Below, in pieces: positions 15,786 to 27,400 of a DNA stretch of 64,000 bases; positions within the stretch are counted from its first letter, which is position 1, and each line of letters starts with the position of its first letter. The DNA is from Pseudomonadota bacterium (GTDB lineage Bacteria; Pseudomonadota; Alphaproteobacteria; Rhizobiales; Phreatobacteraceae), in NCBI GenBank assembly GCA_023416965.1, contig JAEZGJ010000065.1:1-64000 (forward strand), written 5' to 3'. The notes beneath the pieces were generated by a model. That model did no database searches. It was not told where the DNA came from and saw only the letters and a list, made by a program, of their open reading frames with translations. Made by a program: the position numbers and the translations under genes.

Positions 15786-17186
15786 TCAGGCCGCGAGACA
15801 GGCCTCCAGCGCCGATGCCAGGCGCAACAGCTCGCGGTCGCGCCCGCGGGGCATGACGATCTGCAGGCCGAGCGGCAGGCCGGCCCCGTCGATCGCGCAG
15901 GGAATGGAGATCGCCGGCTGTCGGGTATGGTTGAACAGCGGCGTGAACACGGCATGACCGCGCGGTCCCACTGGCACCCCCGCAATGGTGGCGGGGCCGA
16001 GTTGCTCCACCGGCCAGGCGGTGCAGGGCGTGGTGGGTCCGATGGCCGCGTCGATCCCGCCTTCCCGGAAGAAGGCGGCGCCGGCCGCGGCCACCTCCTC
16101 CGAGAGCAGCAGCGCGCGGGCGACGTCGGCGCCGGAGAGCCCGAGCCCGGCCTCGATCTGCGCCCCGAGGTCGAGGTCGATCAGGTCCGGCCGCTGGCGC
16201 CACGCCTCGCCGTGCAAGGCGGCGAGCCCGCTCTGCTGGATGGCACCGAGCCCCGTCTCCGCCGCACCGGCCGGCCAGCGCGGATCGGCATCGACAATGG
16301 TGAACCCCGCGTGACGCAGCCTGTCTACGCAGGCATCGACCCGGGCGGCGACCTCCGGCTCCACCGGCACCTCGAGCCCCCAGCGCGGGGTGTACGCGAT
16401 CCGCATCCGGTCCGGCCGGAGACCGCCGTCCGGCGGCAGCAGCGCCGAATGGGGGTCGACGAGGCTCGCGCCCGCCATGATCTCGAAGGCGAGTGCCGCC
16501 TCGTCCACCGTGCGGGTGATGGGGCAGATGCAGGAAATGCCGAAGAAGGGTTCGGGGAAGCCGGGGCCATAGGGAATGGCGCCGAACGAAGGTCTGAGGC
16601 CGACGAGGCCGGTATGGGCGGGAGGGCGGCGGCTGGATCCCCCCGCATCCGTCCCAATCGCCAGCGGCACCATGCCGCTCGCCACAGCCGCCACCGGTCC
16701 GCCCGACGACCCGCCGGGCGTCATGGCGGTGTTCCACGGATTGCGCGTCGCGCCGTGCAGCAGATTGGTCGTCTGGCCCTTGGCGGCGAATTCCGACGTG
16801 TTCGCAATGCCGACGATCACCGCCCCCGCCGCCTCCAGCCGCGCCACCGCCTCCGCATCCTCCGGCGCGACGAAGTCGCGGAAAAGCATCGACCCCTGGG
16901 TGATCGGACGGCCCTTGACCCAGATATTGTCCTTGATCGCCACGGGAACCCCTGCGAGCGGCAGGCGCTCCCCCGCGGCGACGCGCGCATCGACGGCCGC
17001 CGCCCGGCGCCCCGCGTCGGCGGGATCGACACTGGTGAAGGCGCCGATCTCGGCGTCGAGGTCGCGGATGCGCGCCAAGGCTCGGGCCGCCTCGGCAGCG
17101 GCCGTGCTCCGCCCCTCGTTCACCGCCGCGGCAATGGCGGCGACGGGCGGCCAGAAGGCGAAGGCGGCTGTGATGTCGATGGGCAA
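15786..17186 (-). CDS. Amidase (amidase signature family)
   Basis: A 466-residue amidase-signature hydrolase that cleaves carboxamide bonds. The Ser-cisSer-Lys triad is visible: Lys in GVPVAIKDN, Ser in TPGGSSGG and the nucleophile in GTDAGGSSRR. No ATG fits; the TTG at 17186 has GGAG eight bases upstream and is preferred over a TTG 36 bases further out. It lies 149 bases before the ABC importer operon on the same strand and 69 bases after nnrS, so it may belong with the importer (acting on its substrate) or be read through from the nar operon. Substrate unknown. Confidence 0.9.
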   Translation of the reverse strand: MPIDITAAFAFWPPVAAIAAAVNEGRSTAAAEAARALARIRDLDAEIGAFTSVDPADAGRRAAAVDARVAAGERLPLAGVPVAIKDNIWVKGRPITQGSMLFRDFVAPEDAEAVARLEAAGAVIVGIANTSEFAAKGQTTNLLHGATRNPWNTAMTPGGSSGGPVAAVASGMVPLAIGTDAGGSSRRPPAHTGLVGLRPSFGAIPYGPGFPEPFFGISCICPITRTVDEAALAFEIMAGASLVDPHSALLPPDGGLRPDRMRIAYTPRWGLEVPVEPEVAARVDACVDRLRHAGFTIVDADPRWPAGAAETGLGAIQQSGLAALHGEAWRQRPDLIDLDLGAQIEAGLGLSGADVARALLLSEEVAAAGAAFFREGGIDAAIGPTTPCTAWPVEQLGPATIAGVPVGPRGHAVFTPLFNHTRQPAISIPCAIDGAGLPLGLQIVMPRGRDRELLRLASALEACLAA

Positions 17187-17255
17187 GGCGATGTCTCCGG
17201 CTCGGTTCCGTGAACAAAGCAAGAGACGAGCCGCGCCGGCAACGGGGGCCTCCCC

Positions 17256-18452
17256 TCACTCCCGCCGGCGGACGAGAAGCGGACCGTAGGCGAGGGCGAA
17301 CAGGGAGAAGGCTCCGACCCAGGCGGCGCCCGCGAGGCCCATGAGCGGCAGGCTGGTCGGGCCTGCCAGGGACGCGGCGATGCGCAGGACCGCAGCAGCA
17401 AGGGCGAGCCCATAGATCACGACGGTAGAAGGCGGCGCCGTCAGTTCCTGGCCCGTGTGGCCGCGTGTGGCGCGGGTCATGACGGCGAGGGTCATCAGGC
17501 CGATGGCGCCCGTCGTCCAGGCATGCATGCCGGCCGAGCGCAGCGGCACGTCCCCGATCAGCAGGCCCGCGCCCAGGAGTGCGAAGCCGGCGGGCACGAA
17601 GACGAAGCCGACATGCAGCACGGTCACCAGCGGTTCGGCCAGCGTGCGGTCGCCGGCCCAGCGCATCAGCCGGGCGGCCTGGGCGGAGCCCGCGAGCAGC
17701 ATGGCGGCGCCGGCAACGGGCTCGAGCGCCGGCAGTCCGGCGGAGAGGATCCAGAGGACCAGCGCCGCGCCTGCGCCGACCATTGCGGCCATGTCGAAGC
17801 GGCCGAAGGGGACCGGCAGGCGCCCCGGATTTTCCCGCTTCAGCCAGTTGACCGTGAAGCTTGGTACGATGCGTCCGCCGACGATCATCACCAGCATCAC
17901 CGTCGCGCCGACGGCGAGACGGTCGGCGAGGAGCGCGTGGCCCTGTCGGCCGACTTCGACGTGGAAGACAAGCTGTGCCGCGGCGAGCATGCCGACACCG
18001 GCGAGCACCTTGAGGTTGCGGCGATTGCCGCTGGCGAGGATCTCTCGCGCGAGCGTCGCGAGCAGCGCCAGCGGAAAGGCGAGCGAGATCGCCGCCACCG
18101 CAACGGGATGAAGATGGGCCGAGCCCAGGATGACGAGACGCCCGGCGATCCACAGGGCGTAGAGCACGATGAGCGGTCGTCCGACCACGGGAAGCCGCCC
18201 CGTCCAGTTGGGAACCGCGGTGAGGAGGAAGCCCGCCACAACGGCCGGCACGAAGCCGAAGAGCAATTCGTGCTGGTGCCAGGCGACGGGCGGCAGGGCG
18301 CCGGGAAGGAGACCGAACCCGAACAGCCAGGGCACCCAGGCGGCGACCAGCAGCGCCGCGAGCACCGCCGCCGACAGGAAGAATGGCCGGAAGCCATAGC
18401 TGAACAGGGCGGGGCCGCTCCAGGCGCGCTGCAAGTCCATCGTCGTGGCCAT
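17256..18452 (-). CDS. nnrS: NnrS family heme-copper membrane protein
   Basis: A 398-residue, about twelve-helix membrane protein of the NnrS family. NnrS is known to bind heme and copper and to protect cells from nitrosative stress during denitrification. Family features include FSYGFRPFFLSAAV at residues 17-30, WHQHELLFG (about 58-66) and the histidine-containing GHALLA and MTRATRGHTG stretches. The ATG at 18452 follows GGAG by five bases and lies 14 bases after the carbonic anhydrase stop. It is the last gene of the apparent nar operon, fitting a role in handling nitric oxide made from nitrite. Confidence 0.93.
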   Translation of the reverse strand: MATTMDLQRAWSGPALFSYGFRPFFLSAAVLAALLVAAWVPWLFGFGLLPGALPPVAWHQHELLFGFVPAVVAGFLLTAVPNWTGRLPVVGRPLIVLYALWIAGRLVILGSAHLHPVAVAAISLAFPLALLATLAREILASGNRRNLKVLAGVGMLAAAQLVFHVEVGRQGHALLADRLAVGATVMLVMIVGGRIVPSFTVNWLKRENPGRLPVPFGRFDMAAMVGAGAALVLWILSAGLPALEPVAGAAMLLAGSAQAARLMRWAGDRTLAEPLVTVLHVGFVFVPAGFALLGAGLLIGDVPLRSAGMHAWTTGAIGLMTLAVMTRATRGHTGQELTAPPSTVVIYGLALAAAVLRIAASLAGPTSLPLMGLAGAAWVGAFSLFALAYGPLLVRRRE

Positions 18453-18466
18453 GGTGGCTCCTGCGG

Positions 18467-19201
18467 TTACGCCCCTGCTTGGGCCGAGCAGCCGCAGCAC
18501 TCGGACGAGGGCACGGCGAAGGCGGCGAGCGCCTGCCGGCGCACCGCGCTTTGCGGCTCGGCCGGAATGCCGGCACAGGTATCGATGGTCGCCAGCGCGT
18601 CGCGGGCCTCGAGCGAGGCGACCGGCGGCTCGACCTCGCGTAGCAGGCCGTCCTCCACGCCGTAGATCCAGCCGTGCACGTGGAGCGGCTGGCCGCGCTG
18701 CCAGGCGCCCTCGACGATGGGGGTCTGCGCGACGCGGCGCAACTGCATCTGCACGTTGAGCTCGCAAAGACGGTCGAGGCGGGCCCGCGGCGCCAGCCCG
18801 TCGAACACGGCCCTGTGTTTGCGGTGGAGCATGACCAGCGGCTGCAGCCAGTGATCGACCAGCGCCGAACGGTCGTCGCCGAGCGCGCGGGCGACGCCGC
18901 CGCAGCCGTAATGACCGCAGATGATGACGTGGCGGACCGCCAGCGTCTCCACCGCGAATTCCAGCACCGCCAGCAGGTTCATATCGCTGGTGTGCACCAT
19001 GTTGGCGATGTTGCGCTGGACGAAGACGGCGCCCGGGTCGAGGCCCAGAACGTCGTTGGCCGTGACGCGGCTGTCGGAGCAGCCGATCCACAGGAGTTCC
19101 GGCGATTGCTGTTCCGCCATGCGGACGAAATAGGTGGGGTCGTCGCGCGTCTTGCGCTGGGCCCAGGCGACGTTGCGATCGAAGAGATGGTCGAGGACCA
19201 A
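18467..19201 (-). CDS. Carbonic anhydrase (beta class)
   Basis: A 244-residue zinc enzyme that interconverts CO2 and bicarbonate. The zinc ligands and active-site pair are present: Cys and Asp-Arg in IGCSDSRV, then His and Cys in ICGHYGCGG. The only sensible start is a TTG at 19201, with GGGAGG in front and one base after the moaA stop; the reading upstream is inside moaA. The C-terminal tail ends in a cysteine-rich SSECCGCSAQ that is not part of the usual fold. It sits in the middle of the nar operon between moaA and nnrS. Confidence 0.93.
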   Translation of the reverse strand: MVLDHLFDRNVAWAQRKTRDDPTYFVRMAEQQSPELLWIGCSDSRVTANDVLGLDPGAVFVQRNIANMVHTSDMNLLAVLEFAVETLAVRHVIICGHYGCGGVARALGDDRSALVDHWLQPLVMLHRKHRAVFDGLAPRARLDRLCELNVQMQLRRVAQTPIVEGAWQRGQPLHVHGWIYGVEDGLLREVEPPVASLEARDALATIDTCAGIPAEPQSAVRRQALAAFAVPSSECCGCSAQAGA

Positions 19202-19202
19202 G

Positions 19203-20213
19203 TCAGCCTCCCGTGACGTGCATGCCGCGCGCCGTGGCCGGCCGCTGCCAGGCCTCGGCGAAGGAATGGCCGGCCGGCTTGACGGCGATGGCGGAGTCGA
19301 TGGCGGCCTCGAGCCCGCGTCCCGTGGGGTCGAGCCGCAGCGGCGCCCGGAGATCCACTCCCGCCTCATGGCCGAGGCAGGTCTCCAGCCGGCCGGTCGC
19401 GGTGATGCGGACGCGGTTGCAGGCCGCGCAGAAGTTGCAGCTCGTCGCAGCGATGAAGCCGAGACGGCGGCCCGTCTCCGCCACCTGCCAGTAGCGGGCC
19501 GGACCGCCGCTGCGGTGGAGGCTCGGGACCAGCGACCAGCGCTGGCCGAGCCTCTCGCGCACCTGGTCGAGCGGCAGAAACCGATCGCTGCGACCGTAGC
19601 CCTCCTCGCCGATCGGCATGACCTCGATGAAGGTGAGGTCCATTCCCTGGCGGTGGGCGAAGGCGACGAGAACGTCGAGTTCGTCGTCGTTCACACCGCC
19701 GAGCACCACCGTGTTGATCTTGACCGCGAGCCCGGCGGCGCGAGCCGCCGCGATGCCGTCGAGCGTGTCGGCGATCCGCCCGCCGCGGGTGATGGCCGCG
19801 AAGCGGTTGGCGCAGAGGCTGTCGAGGGAGATGTTGACCCGGCGCACGCCCGCGCGCGCGAGCGCCTCCGCATGATGGGCGAGCTGCGTCCCGTTGGTGG
19901 TGAGGGTCAGTTCGTCGAGGCCGCCGGTGACGAGATGGCGGCCGATCTCATGCATGAGGTCGACCACGCCGCGCCGGACCAGCGGCTCGCCGCCGGTGAT
20001 GCGCAGCTTGCGCACGCCGCGGCGGATGAAGGTCGTCGCCAGGCGCTCCATCTCCTCCAGGCTGAGCAGGTCGCGCTTCGGCACGAAGTCCGGCCGCTCC
20101 GCCATGCAGTAGAAGCAGCGCAGGTCGCAGCGATCGGTCACCGAAAGGCGCAGATAGGTGACGGCGCGGCCGAAACCGTCGACGAGCGGCCGCGGGGCAT
20201 CGGCGTCGGACAT
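19203..20213 (-). CDS. moaA: GTP 3',8-cyclase MoaA
   Basis: A 336-residue radical-SAM enzyme for the first step of molybdenum cofactor synthesis, turning GTP into 3',8-cyclo-GTP. The SAM cluster cysteines lie in CDLRCFYC (about residues 28-35), the second cluster in CNFCAACNR and LETCLG near 255-275. ITGGEPLVR and NISLDSL are further family motifs. It ends in GG like other MoaA proteins. The ATG shares one base with the stop of the upstream small gene (TGATG). Placement inside the nar operon fits demand for cofactor by NarG; no other moa genes are in the window. Confidence 0.97.
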   Translation of the reverse strand: MSDADAPRPLVDGFGRAVTYLRLSVTDRCDLRCFYCMAERPDFVPKRDLLSLEEMERLATTFIRRGVRKLRITGGEPLVRRGVVDLMHEIGRHLVTGGLDELTLTTNGTQLAHHAEALARAGVRRVNISLDSLCANRFAAITRGGRIADTLDGIAAARAAGLAVKINTVVLGGVNDDELDVLVAFAHRQGMDLTFIEVMPIGEEGYGRSDRFLPLDQVRERLGQRWSLVPSLHRSGGPARYWQVAETGRRLGFIAATSCNFCAACNRVRITATGRLETCLGHEAGVDLRAPLRLDPTGRGLEAAIDSAIAVKPAGHSFAEAWQRPATARGMHVTGG

Positions 20214-20518
20214 CAATGGCCCCCGCAGGTGCAGCCGCCGGTGCCCTCCGAGCAGCCGGCATCGAGGGCCCGGCGCATCAGGACGATGCCCGGATCCTCG
20301 GAGCGGCCCATCTGGCCCATCAGCGTCGTCCATTCCTCGTCGCTGGCAGTGTCGGCGTAATGGGCCACGCATTCCGCCGCGAAGGCTCCGGTGGACAGGC
20401 CGGCCGCATCGGCCCTGACCGTGATGCGGGTGACGAGGGCGAGGTCGTCGACGGCCGCAAGCGCCGCATCCACGGTGAGCGGGTCGGCGAAGCGGGCGAT
20501 CAGGTCTCCGAGCAGCAT
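20213..20518 (-). CDS. Small protein of the nar operon with CTCGGH tail
   Basis: A 101-residue protein I do not recognise. Residues 1-60 are helical and alanine-rich with a DLIARFADPLTVDAAL start; the C terminus is glycine- and cysteine-rich and ends CSEGTGGCTCGGH, a likely metal or cluster ligand set. A strong GAGGAG site precedes the ATG at 20518. It starts 10 bases after the prolyl-isomerase gene and overlaps moaA by one base, so it is firmly embedded in the nar operon. A role in maturation of the nitrate reductase or cofactor delivery is a guess from context. Confidence 0.75.
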   Translation of the reverse strand: MLLGDLIARFADPLTVDAALAAVDDLALVTRITVRADAAGLSTGAFAAECVAHYADTASDEEWTTLMGQMGRSEDPGIVLMRRALDAGCSEGTGGCTCGGH

Positions 20519-20528
20519 GGCTCTCTCC

Positions 20529-21368
20529 TCAATGGACGCGGTGCTGGTCCGCCCCGGCGAGGGCGATGCCGCGGATGTCGGCGGCCGAGACCAGGCGCGC
20601 GACGTACTGGGCCTGGGCGCGGTGGGCGGCGGCCGCGCGGAGGTAGCCCGCGATGCGGTCGTGCACGGCCTCGAAGGGCAGCGCCACGCCGTCGATGCGC
20701 CGCTCCAGCCGGATGACATGGAAGCCGAACCGCGTCTCCACCGGCTCGCAGCTGATCGTTCCCGGCGTCATGGCGGCGAGCGCCGCCTCGAATTCCGGCA
20801 CGGTGCTGCCCGGCTGGATCTGGCCGAGGGACCCGCCCTGCCCGGACGACGGGCAGCGGGAATGCTGCCGCGCAAGGTCTGCGAAGGCGGCGGGGTTCTC
20901 CGCCAGGGCGTCACACAGGCTTGCCGCCAGCGCCTGCGCCACCGCCCTGCCCTCCCCGTCGCCCGGAGCGGCAGCGCAGAGAATGTGCGCCACCTCGCTG
21001 AGGCTCGCCGAGCGGAACCGCGACCGATGGGCCGCGAAATAGCGGAGGCATTCCTCCTCGGTCGCCTCCGGGACGGTCACCGCCGCCTCGACGAGGGTGC
21101 GGATGGCCGCCTCCTCGTCGGTCTCCGTGCGCCCCTCGCCGTCCGTCGCCGGCACGCCGGTGACGCCGCTTCGCCGGGCCTGCTGGGTCAGGAGTTCCCT
21201 CACCACCAGGGCGGTCGCCGCGGCTTGCCAGGCCTCGGCGGCCGGCAGGTCGGCGTGGTTGCGCGCCTCGCGCAGGATGTCCTGCCGGCCGATGACGACG
21301 CCGTTGACGCTGACCGGCTGGCGCGGCCGGCGGGAGACGAGGGTGTGGACGGGGGCTGTCGCGCTCAT
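20529..21368 (-). CDS. PpiC-type peptidylprolyl isomerase of the nar operon
   Basis: A 279-residue prolyl cis-trans isomerase of the parvulin (rotamase) class, resembling the NifM-type proteins. The parvulin domain spans about residues 115-240 (SEVAHILCAA, then FADLARQHSRCPSSGQGGSLGQI and GFHVIRLERR), after a helical N-terminal part (about 1-110). No signal peptide is seen, so it is probably cytoplasmic. The ATG has AGAGGAT eight bases upstream and the gene starts 24 bases after narI. Proteins of this kind occur in several nar operons and are thought to help fold or assemble the reductase. Confidence 0.9.
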   Translation of the reverse strand: MSATAPVHTLVSRRPRQPVSVNGVVIGRQDILREARNHADLPAAEAWQAAATALVVRELLTQQARRSGVTGVPATDGEGRTETDEEAAIRTLVEAAVTVPEATEEECLRYFAAHRSRFRSASLSEVAHILCAAAPGDGEGRAVAQALAASLCDALAENPAAFADLARQHSRCPSSGQGGSLGQIQPGSTVPEFEAALAAMTPGTISCEPVETRFGFHVIRLERRIDGVALPFEAVHDRIAGYLRAAAAHRAQAQYVARLVSAADIRGIALAGADQHRVH

Positions 21369-21392
21369 GGCGGGATCCTCTGGGGCGGCCGG

Positions 21393-22106
21393 TCAGCGGG
21401 AGGCCGCGGCGACGCGGCGGCGGTCGCGGGTGCGCACGATCTGGTAGCCACGGCGGCCGAGGTACCAGACTGGCGCCGACCAGACGTGGACGAGCCGGGT
21501 GAAGGGGAAGAGGAGGAAGATCGTCAGGCCGAGGGCGATGTGCGCCTTGAAGATCGGGTGCACGTCGGCAATCGCCTGCGAGGCGCCCGGCTGAAGATAG
21601 GCGATGCCCTGGGCCCAGGTCATGAACTTCACCATCTCATGGCCGTCGAGATGGCCGAGCGACAGCGGAATGGTCAGGAGTCCCAGGCAGAGCTGGACGA
21701 AGAGGATGACGAGGATCGCCGTGTCGGCGAAGGACGAGGTCGAGCGGATCCGCGCGTCGAAAAGCCGGCGGTGCAGCAGCAGCGACAGGCCGACGAAGCA
21801 GGCGATGCCGGCGACGCCGCCCGCCACGATGGCGAGAACCTGCTTTGCGCCATGCGATACGCCGATGGCGTCGAAGACCTGGATCGGCGTCAGCAGGCCG
21901 ACGAGATGGCCGGCGAAGATGGCGAGGATGCCGAGGTGGAAGAGGTTCGAGCCCCAGCGCAGCTGTCGCTTGCGCAGGATCTGCGAGGACGAGGCCTTCC
22001 AGGTGTACTGCTCCCGGTCGAACCGGATGAGGCTGCCTGCGAGGAACACGGTCAGGGCGAAATAGGGATACCATCCGAAGACGATGTGATTGAGCGTTGC
22101 GGCCAT
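21393..22106 (-). CDS. narI: Respiratory nitrate reductase gamma subunit NarI
   Basis: A 237-residue, five-helix membrane cytochrome b that oxidises quinol and passes electrons to NarH. Family landmarks are FGWYPYFALTVFLAGSLIRFDREQYTWK at the N terminus (positions 10-37), WGSNLFHLGILAIFAGHLVGL (about 52-72, heme histidines) and HPIFKAHIALGLTIFLLFPFTRLVH near 188-212 with the other heme ligands. The ATG has AAGGAG nine bases upstream and begins 13 bases after the narJ stop. Length and order within narGHJI are standard. Confidence 0.97.
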   Translation of the reverse strand: MAATLNHIVFGWYPYFALTVFLAGSLIRFDREQYTWKASSSQILRKRQLRWGSNLFHLGILAIFAGHLVGLLTPIQVFDAIGVSHGAKQVLAIVAGGVAGIACFVGLSLLLHRRLFDARIRSTSSFADTAILVILFVQLCLGLLTIPLSLGHLDGHEMVKFMTWAQGIAYLQPGASQAIADVHPIFKAHIALGLTIFLLFPFTRLVHVWSAPVWYLGRRGYQIVRTRDRRRVAAASR

Positions 22107-22119
22107 GGCGCGGGCTCCT

Positions 22120-22871
22120 TCAGGCGATGGGAAGGCGATTGTGGGTGACGACGGTGCGCACGCCGGCCGGTACGGGCGGCGGCATGCCCTCCGCCGGGCG
22201 GTTGGCGGCGCGCAGCTTGGCGCCGAGCGCGTCCTTGCCGCAGGCGGCCGTCGCCGCACCCGGGCCGAAGGTGACCTCCTCCTCCTGCCAGACGGCGTCG
22301 AGGGCCTCGAGATCGTCGGCCTCGATGCCGTCGTCGGCGACGATGGCGGCCATGTCCTCCGCCTTCGGCCGCGCCTTCGACAGCGCCACCATGGTGCGGA
22401 ACAGCCCGGCATAGGGCGAGGAGCGCTTCTCCAGGCGCTGCGCCAGCGTGATGAGGATGTGGACGGTCTCGCCGAGCAGGGAGACCGCCTCGCCGGCCGG
22501 GCGCAACGACAGATATTCGAGGAAGGCCGGGATGTAGTCCGGCAGTTCGCTGGTGTTGAGGTCGAAACCCGCCTCCTCGTAGAGCCGCTTGAGGTCGACC
22601 ATGGCCTGGCCGCGGTCGCGGCTCTCGCCGTGCACGTGCTCGAACAGGTGCAGCGAGAGCGAGCGGGTGCGGTCGAACAGGAACACGTAGCGCTCCTGCT
22701 GGTCCATGATGTCGCCGTCCGCCAGATCGGTGACCAGCGGCTCGATCAGCCTGAGCGACGATGCGGGAACCAGCCCCTCCTTCGCCAGCACCGCCCGCAT
22801 GGCGGGAATGGCGGCGATCATCTCCTGTACGGGATATGCGGCGAGCGCCGAGAGAACCTTGAACGTCTTCA

Positions 22872-22872
<1 letters not shown>
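22120..22872 (-). CDS. narJ: Nitrate reductase molybdenum cofactor assembly chaperone NarJ
   Basis: This 250-residue soluble chaperone keeps NarG open for cofactor insertion and is not part of the final enzyme. The all-helical NarJ fold is recognisable from DLADGDIMDQQERYVFLFDR (about residues 50-69), the SLSLHLFEHVHGESRDRGQAM stretch (72-92) and LPDYIPAFLEYL (about 110-121). Its ATG shares one base with the narH stop. It is at the long end for the family because of a proline-rich C-terminal tail of some 40 residues. Confidence 0.96.
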
Positions 22873-24389
<1,517 letters not shown>

Positions 24390-24403
24390 CTGGGTTCTCC
24401 TGT

Positions 24404-27400
24404 TCACTCGGCCGCGACGGCCGGGGCCGCGCCTTGGCGCGCCTTGGCCTCGTCGAAGGGGCGTTCGAGCCAGTCGACGTTCGCGAGCTTGCGGACGATG
24501 ACGAATTCGTCGCGGTTGGTGCCGATGGTGCCGTAGTAGTTGAAGCCGTAGGCGAGCTGGGCATAGCCGCCGATCATGTGCGTCGGCTTGAGCACCGCCC
24601 TCGTCACCGAGTTGTGGATGCCGCCGCGGTTGCCGGTGGTCTCGGACCCCGGCACGTTCACGATCTTCTCCTGGGCGTGGTACATGAACACCGTACCGGT
24701 CTTCATGCGCTGCGAGACCACGGCCCGGGCGACGAGGGCGCCGTTGGCGTTGAAGGCCTCTATCCAGTCGTTGTCGACGATGCCCGCCGAGGCGGCGTCC
24801 TCCTCCGACAGCCAGACGATCGGGCCGCCGCGGGAGAGCGTCAGCATCATCAGGTTGTCGGTATAGGTGGAGTGGATGCCCCACTTCTGGTGCGGGGTGA
24901 TGAAGTTGAGCACCACCTGCTTCTGGCCGTTCGGCTTGAGGCCGATGACCGGCTTGGTCGCCTTGAGGTCGACCGGCGGCCGGTAGACGCAGAGCGCCTC
25001 CCCGAACGCCCGCATCCACAGGTGGTCCTGGTAGAGCTGCTGCCGCCCCGACAGGGTGCGCCACGGGATCAGTTCGTGGACGTTGGTATAGCCGGCATTG
25101 TAGCAGACCTTCTCGCTCTCCAGGCCCGACCAGATCGGCGAGGAAATGATCTTGCGCGGCTGGGCGACCACGTCGCGGAAGCGGATCTTCTCGTCCTCCT
25201 TAGGTGTCGCGAGATGGGTGTGGTCGAGACCGGTGAAGCCGCCGAGCGAGGTCCAGGCCTTCACCGCCACCTCGCCATTGGTCTCCGGCGCCATCATCAG
25301 GATGACCTCCGTGGCGTCGATGTCGGTCTCGATCTTCGCCAGGCCCTTCGTCGGCCCGTCGCGATGTTCGCCGTTCAGCTCCTTCAGGAGCTGGACCTCG
25401 TGCTCGGTGTTCCAGGCCATGCCCTTGCCGCCATTGCCGACCTTGGCCATGAGCGGACCGAGCGAGGTGAAGCGGGCGTAGAGGTTCGGATAGTCGCGCT
25501 CGACCACCGTCACGGCCGGCATGGTCCTGCCGGGGATCGGCTCGATCTCGCCCTTCTTCCAGTCCTTCACGTCGAAGGGCTGGGCAATCTCGCCGGGGCT
25601 GTCGTGCATGATCGGCGTCAGCACGACGTCCTTCTCGACGCCGAGCACCTCGGGCGCGACCCGTGAGAAGGTCCTGGCGATGCCCTTGTAGATCTCCCAG
25701 TCCGACCTGGACTCCCAGACCGGGTCCACCGCCGCGGTGAGCGGGTGGATGAAGGGGTGCATGTCGGAGGTGTTGAGGTCGTTCTTCTCGTACCAGGTCG
25801 CGGTGGGCAGCACGATGTCGGAATAGACGCAGGTCGTGGACATGCGGAAGTCGAGGGTGACGAGCAGGTCGAGCTTTCCTTCCGGCGCCTCCTCGTGCCA
25901 CTTCACCTCCTTCGGCTTCTTGCCGCCGAAGCCGCCGAGATCCTTGCCGAGCACGCCGTGGGTGGTGCCGAGCAGGTGCTTGAGGAAGTACTCGTGGCCC
26001 TTGCCGGAGGATCCCAGCAGGTTGGAGCGCCAGACGAAGAGATTGCGCGGCCAGTTTCGCCGGTTGTCCGGGTCCTCCCAGGCGAAGTTGAGCTCGCCGG
26101 TCTTCACCGCCTTCGCGACATAGTCCTTCACCTCCAGCCCGGCGGCCTCGGCCTTGGCCGCGATCTCCAGCGAGTTCTCCTGCAGGGTCGGGTAGGCCGG
26201 CAGCCAGCCCATGCGCACGGCGCGCACGTTGTAGTCGATGATGGCGCCGTCCCAGTCGCCCTTCGGCGCGGTCGGCGACAGGATCTCGTCGGGCGAGACG
26301 GTCTCGTAGCGCCACTGGTCGGTGTTGACGTAGAAGGCCGAGGTCGAGTTCTGCTGGCGCGGCGGGCGCGCCCAGTCGAGGGCGAAGGCGAGCGGCGCCC
26401 AGCCCGATTGCGGCCGGAGCTTCTCCTGGCCGACATAATGCGACCAGCCGCCGCCGGACTGGCCGATGCAGCCGCACATGACCAGCATGTTGATGACGCC
26501 GCGGTAGTTCATGTCGGCGTGGTACCAGTGGTTCATCGCCGCGCCGATGATCACCATGGACCGGCCGCGGGTCTTCTCGGCGTTGCGGGCGAACTCGCGC
26601 GCCACCGTGATGATCTGGTCGCGCGGCACGCCGGTGATGCTCTCGGCCCAGGCCGGGGTGTAGGGACCGGTCTCGTCGTAGGAGGCGGGCGTGCTGTCGC
26701 CGACATAGCCGCGGTCGACGCCGTAATTGGCGAGCATGAGATCGTGGACGGTCGCCACCAGCGCCTCGCCGTCGGCGAGGGTGACGCGCTTCACCGGCAC
26801 CTTGCGGGTGAGGATGGACTCATCCGTCGTCGAGGCGAAATGCTCGTGCGGAATGTTGCCGAAATAGGGGAAGGCGACGTCGGCGAATGCGCGGCCGGGG
26901 CCGTCGAGGGTGAGGCGGAGCCGCGTGGCATGGCCGCTGGAATCCTTCTCCTCCAGGTTCCACTTGCCCTTCTCGCCCCAGCGGAAGCCGACCGAGCCGT
27001 GCGGCACGCAGATCTCGCCGGTCGCCTCGTCGATGGCGACCGTCTTCCATTCGGGATTGTTGGTCTCGCCGAGCGCGCCCTGGAAGTCGGAGGCGCGGAG
27101 CTGGCGCTCGGGGACGAGGCGGCCGTCCTGCTCGACGAGGCGGACCAGCATCGGCATGTCCGAGTACTGGCGGACATAGTCGTGGAAATAGGCGGCCTGC
27201 CGCTCGACGTAGAACTCCTTGAGGATGACGTGGCCCATGGCCATGGCCAGCGCCGCGTCGGTGCCCTGCTTCACGGAGATCCACAGGTCGGCGAACTTGG
27301 ACGCTTCCGAATAGTCGGGGCAGATGACCACCGACTTGGCGCCCCGATAGCGCGCCTCGGTGTAGAAGTGCGCGTCCGGCGTGCGGGTCTGCGGGACGTT

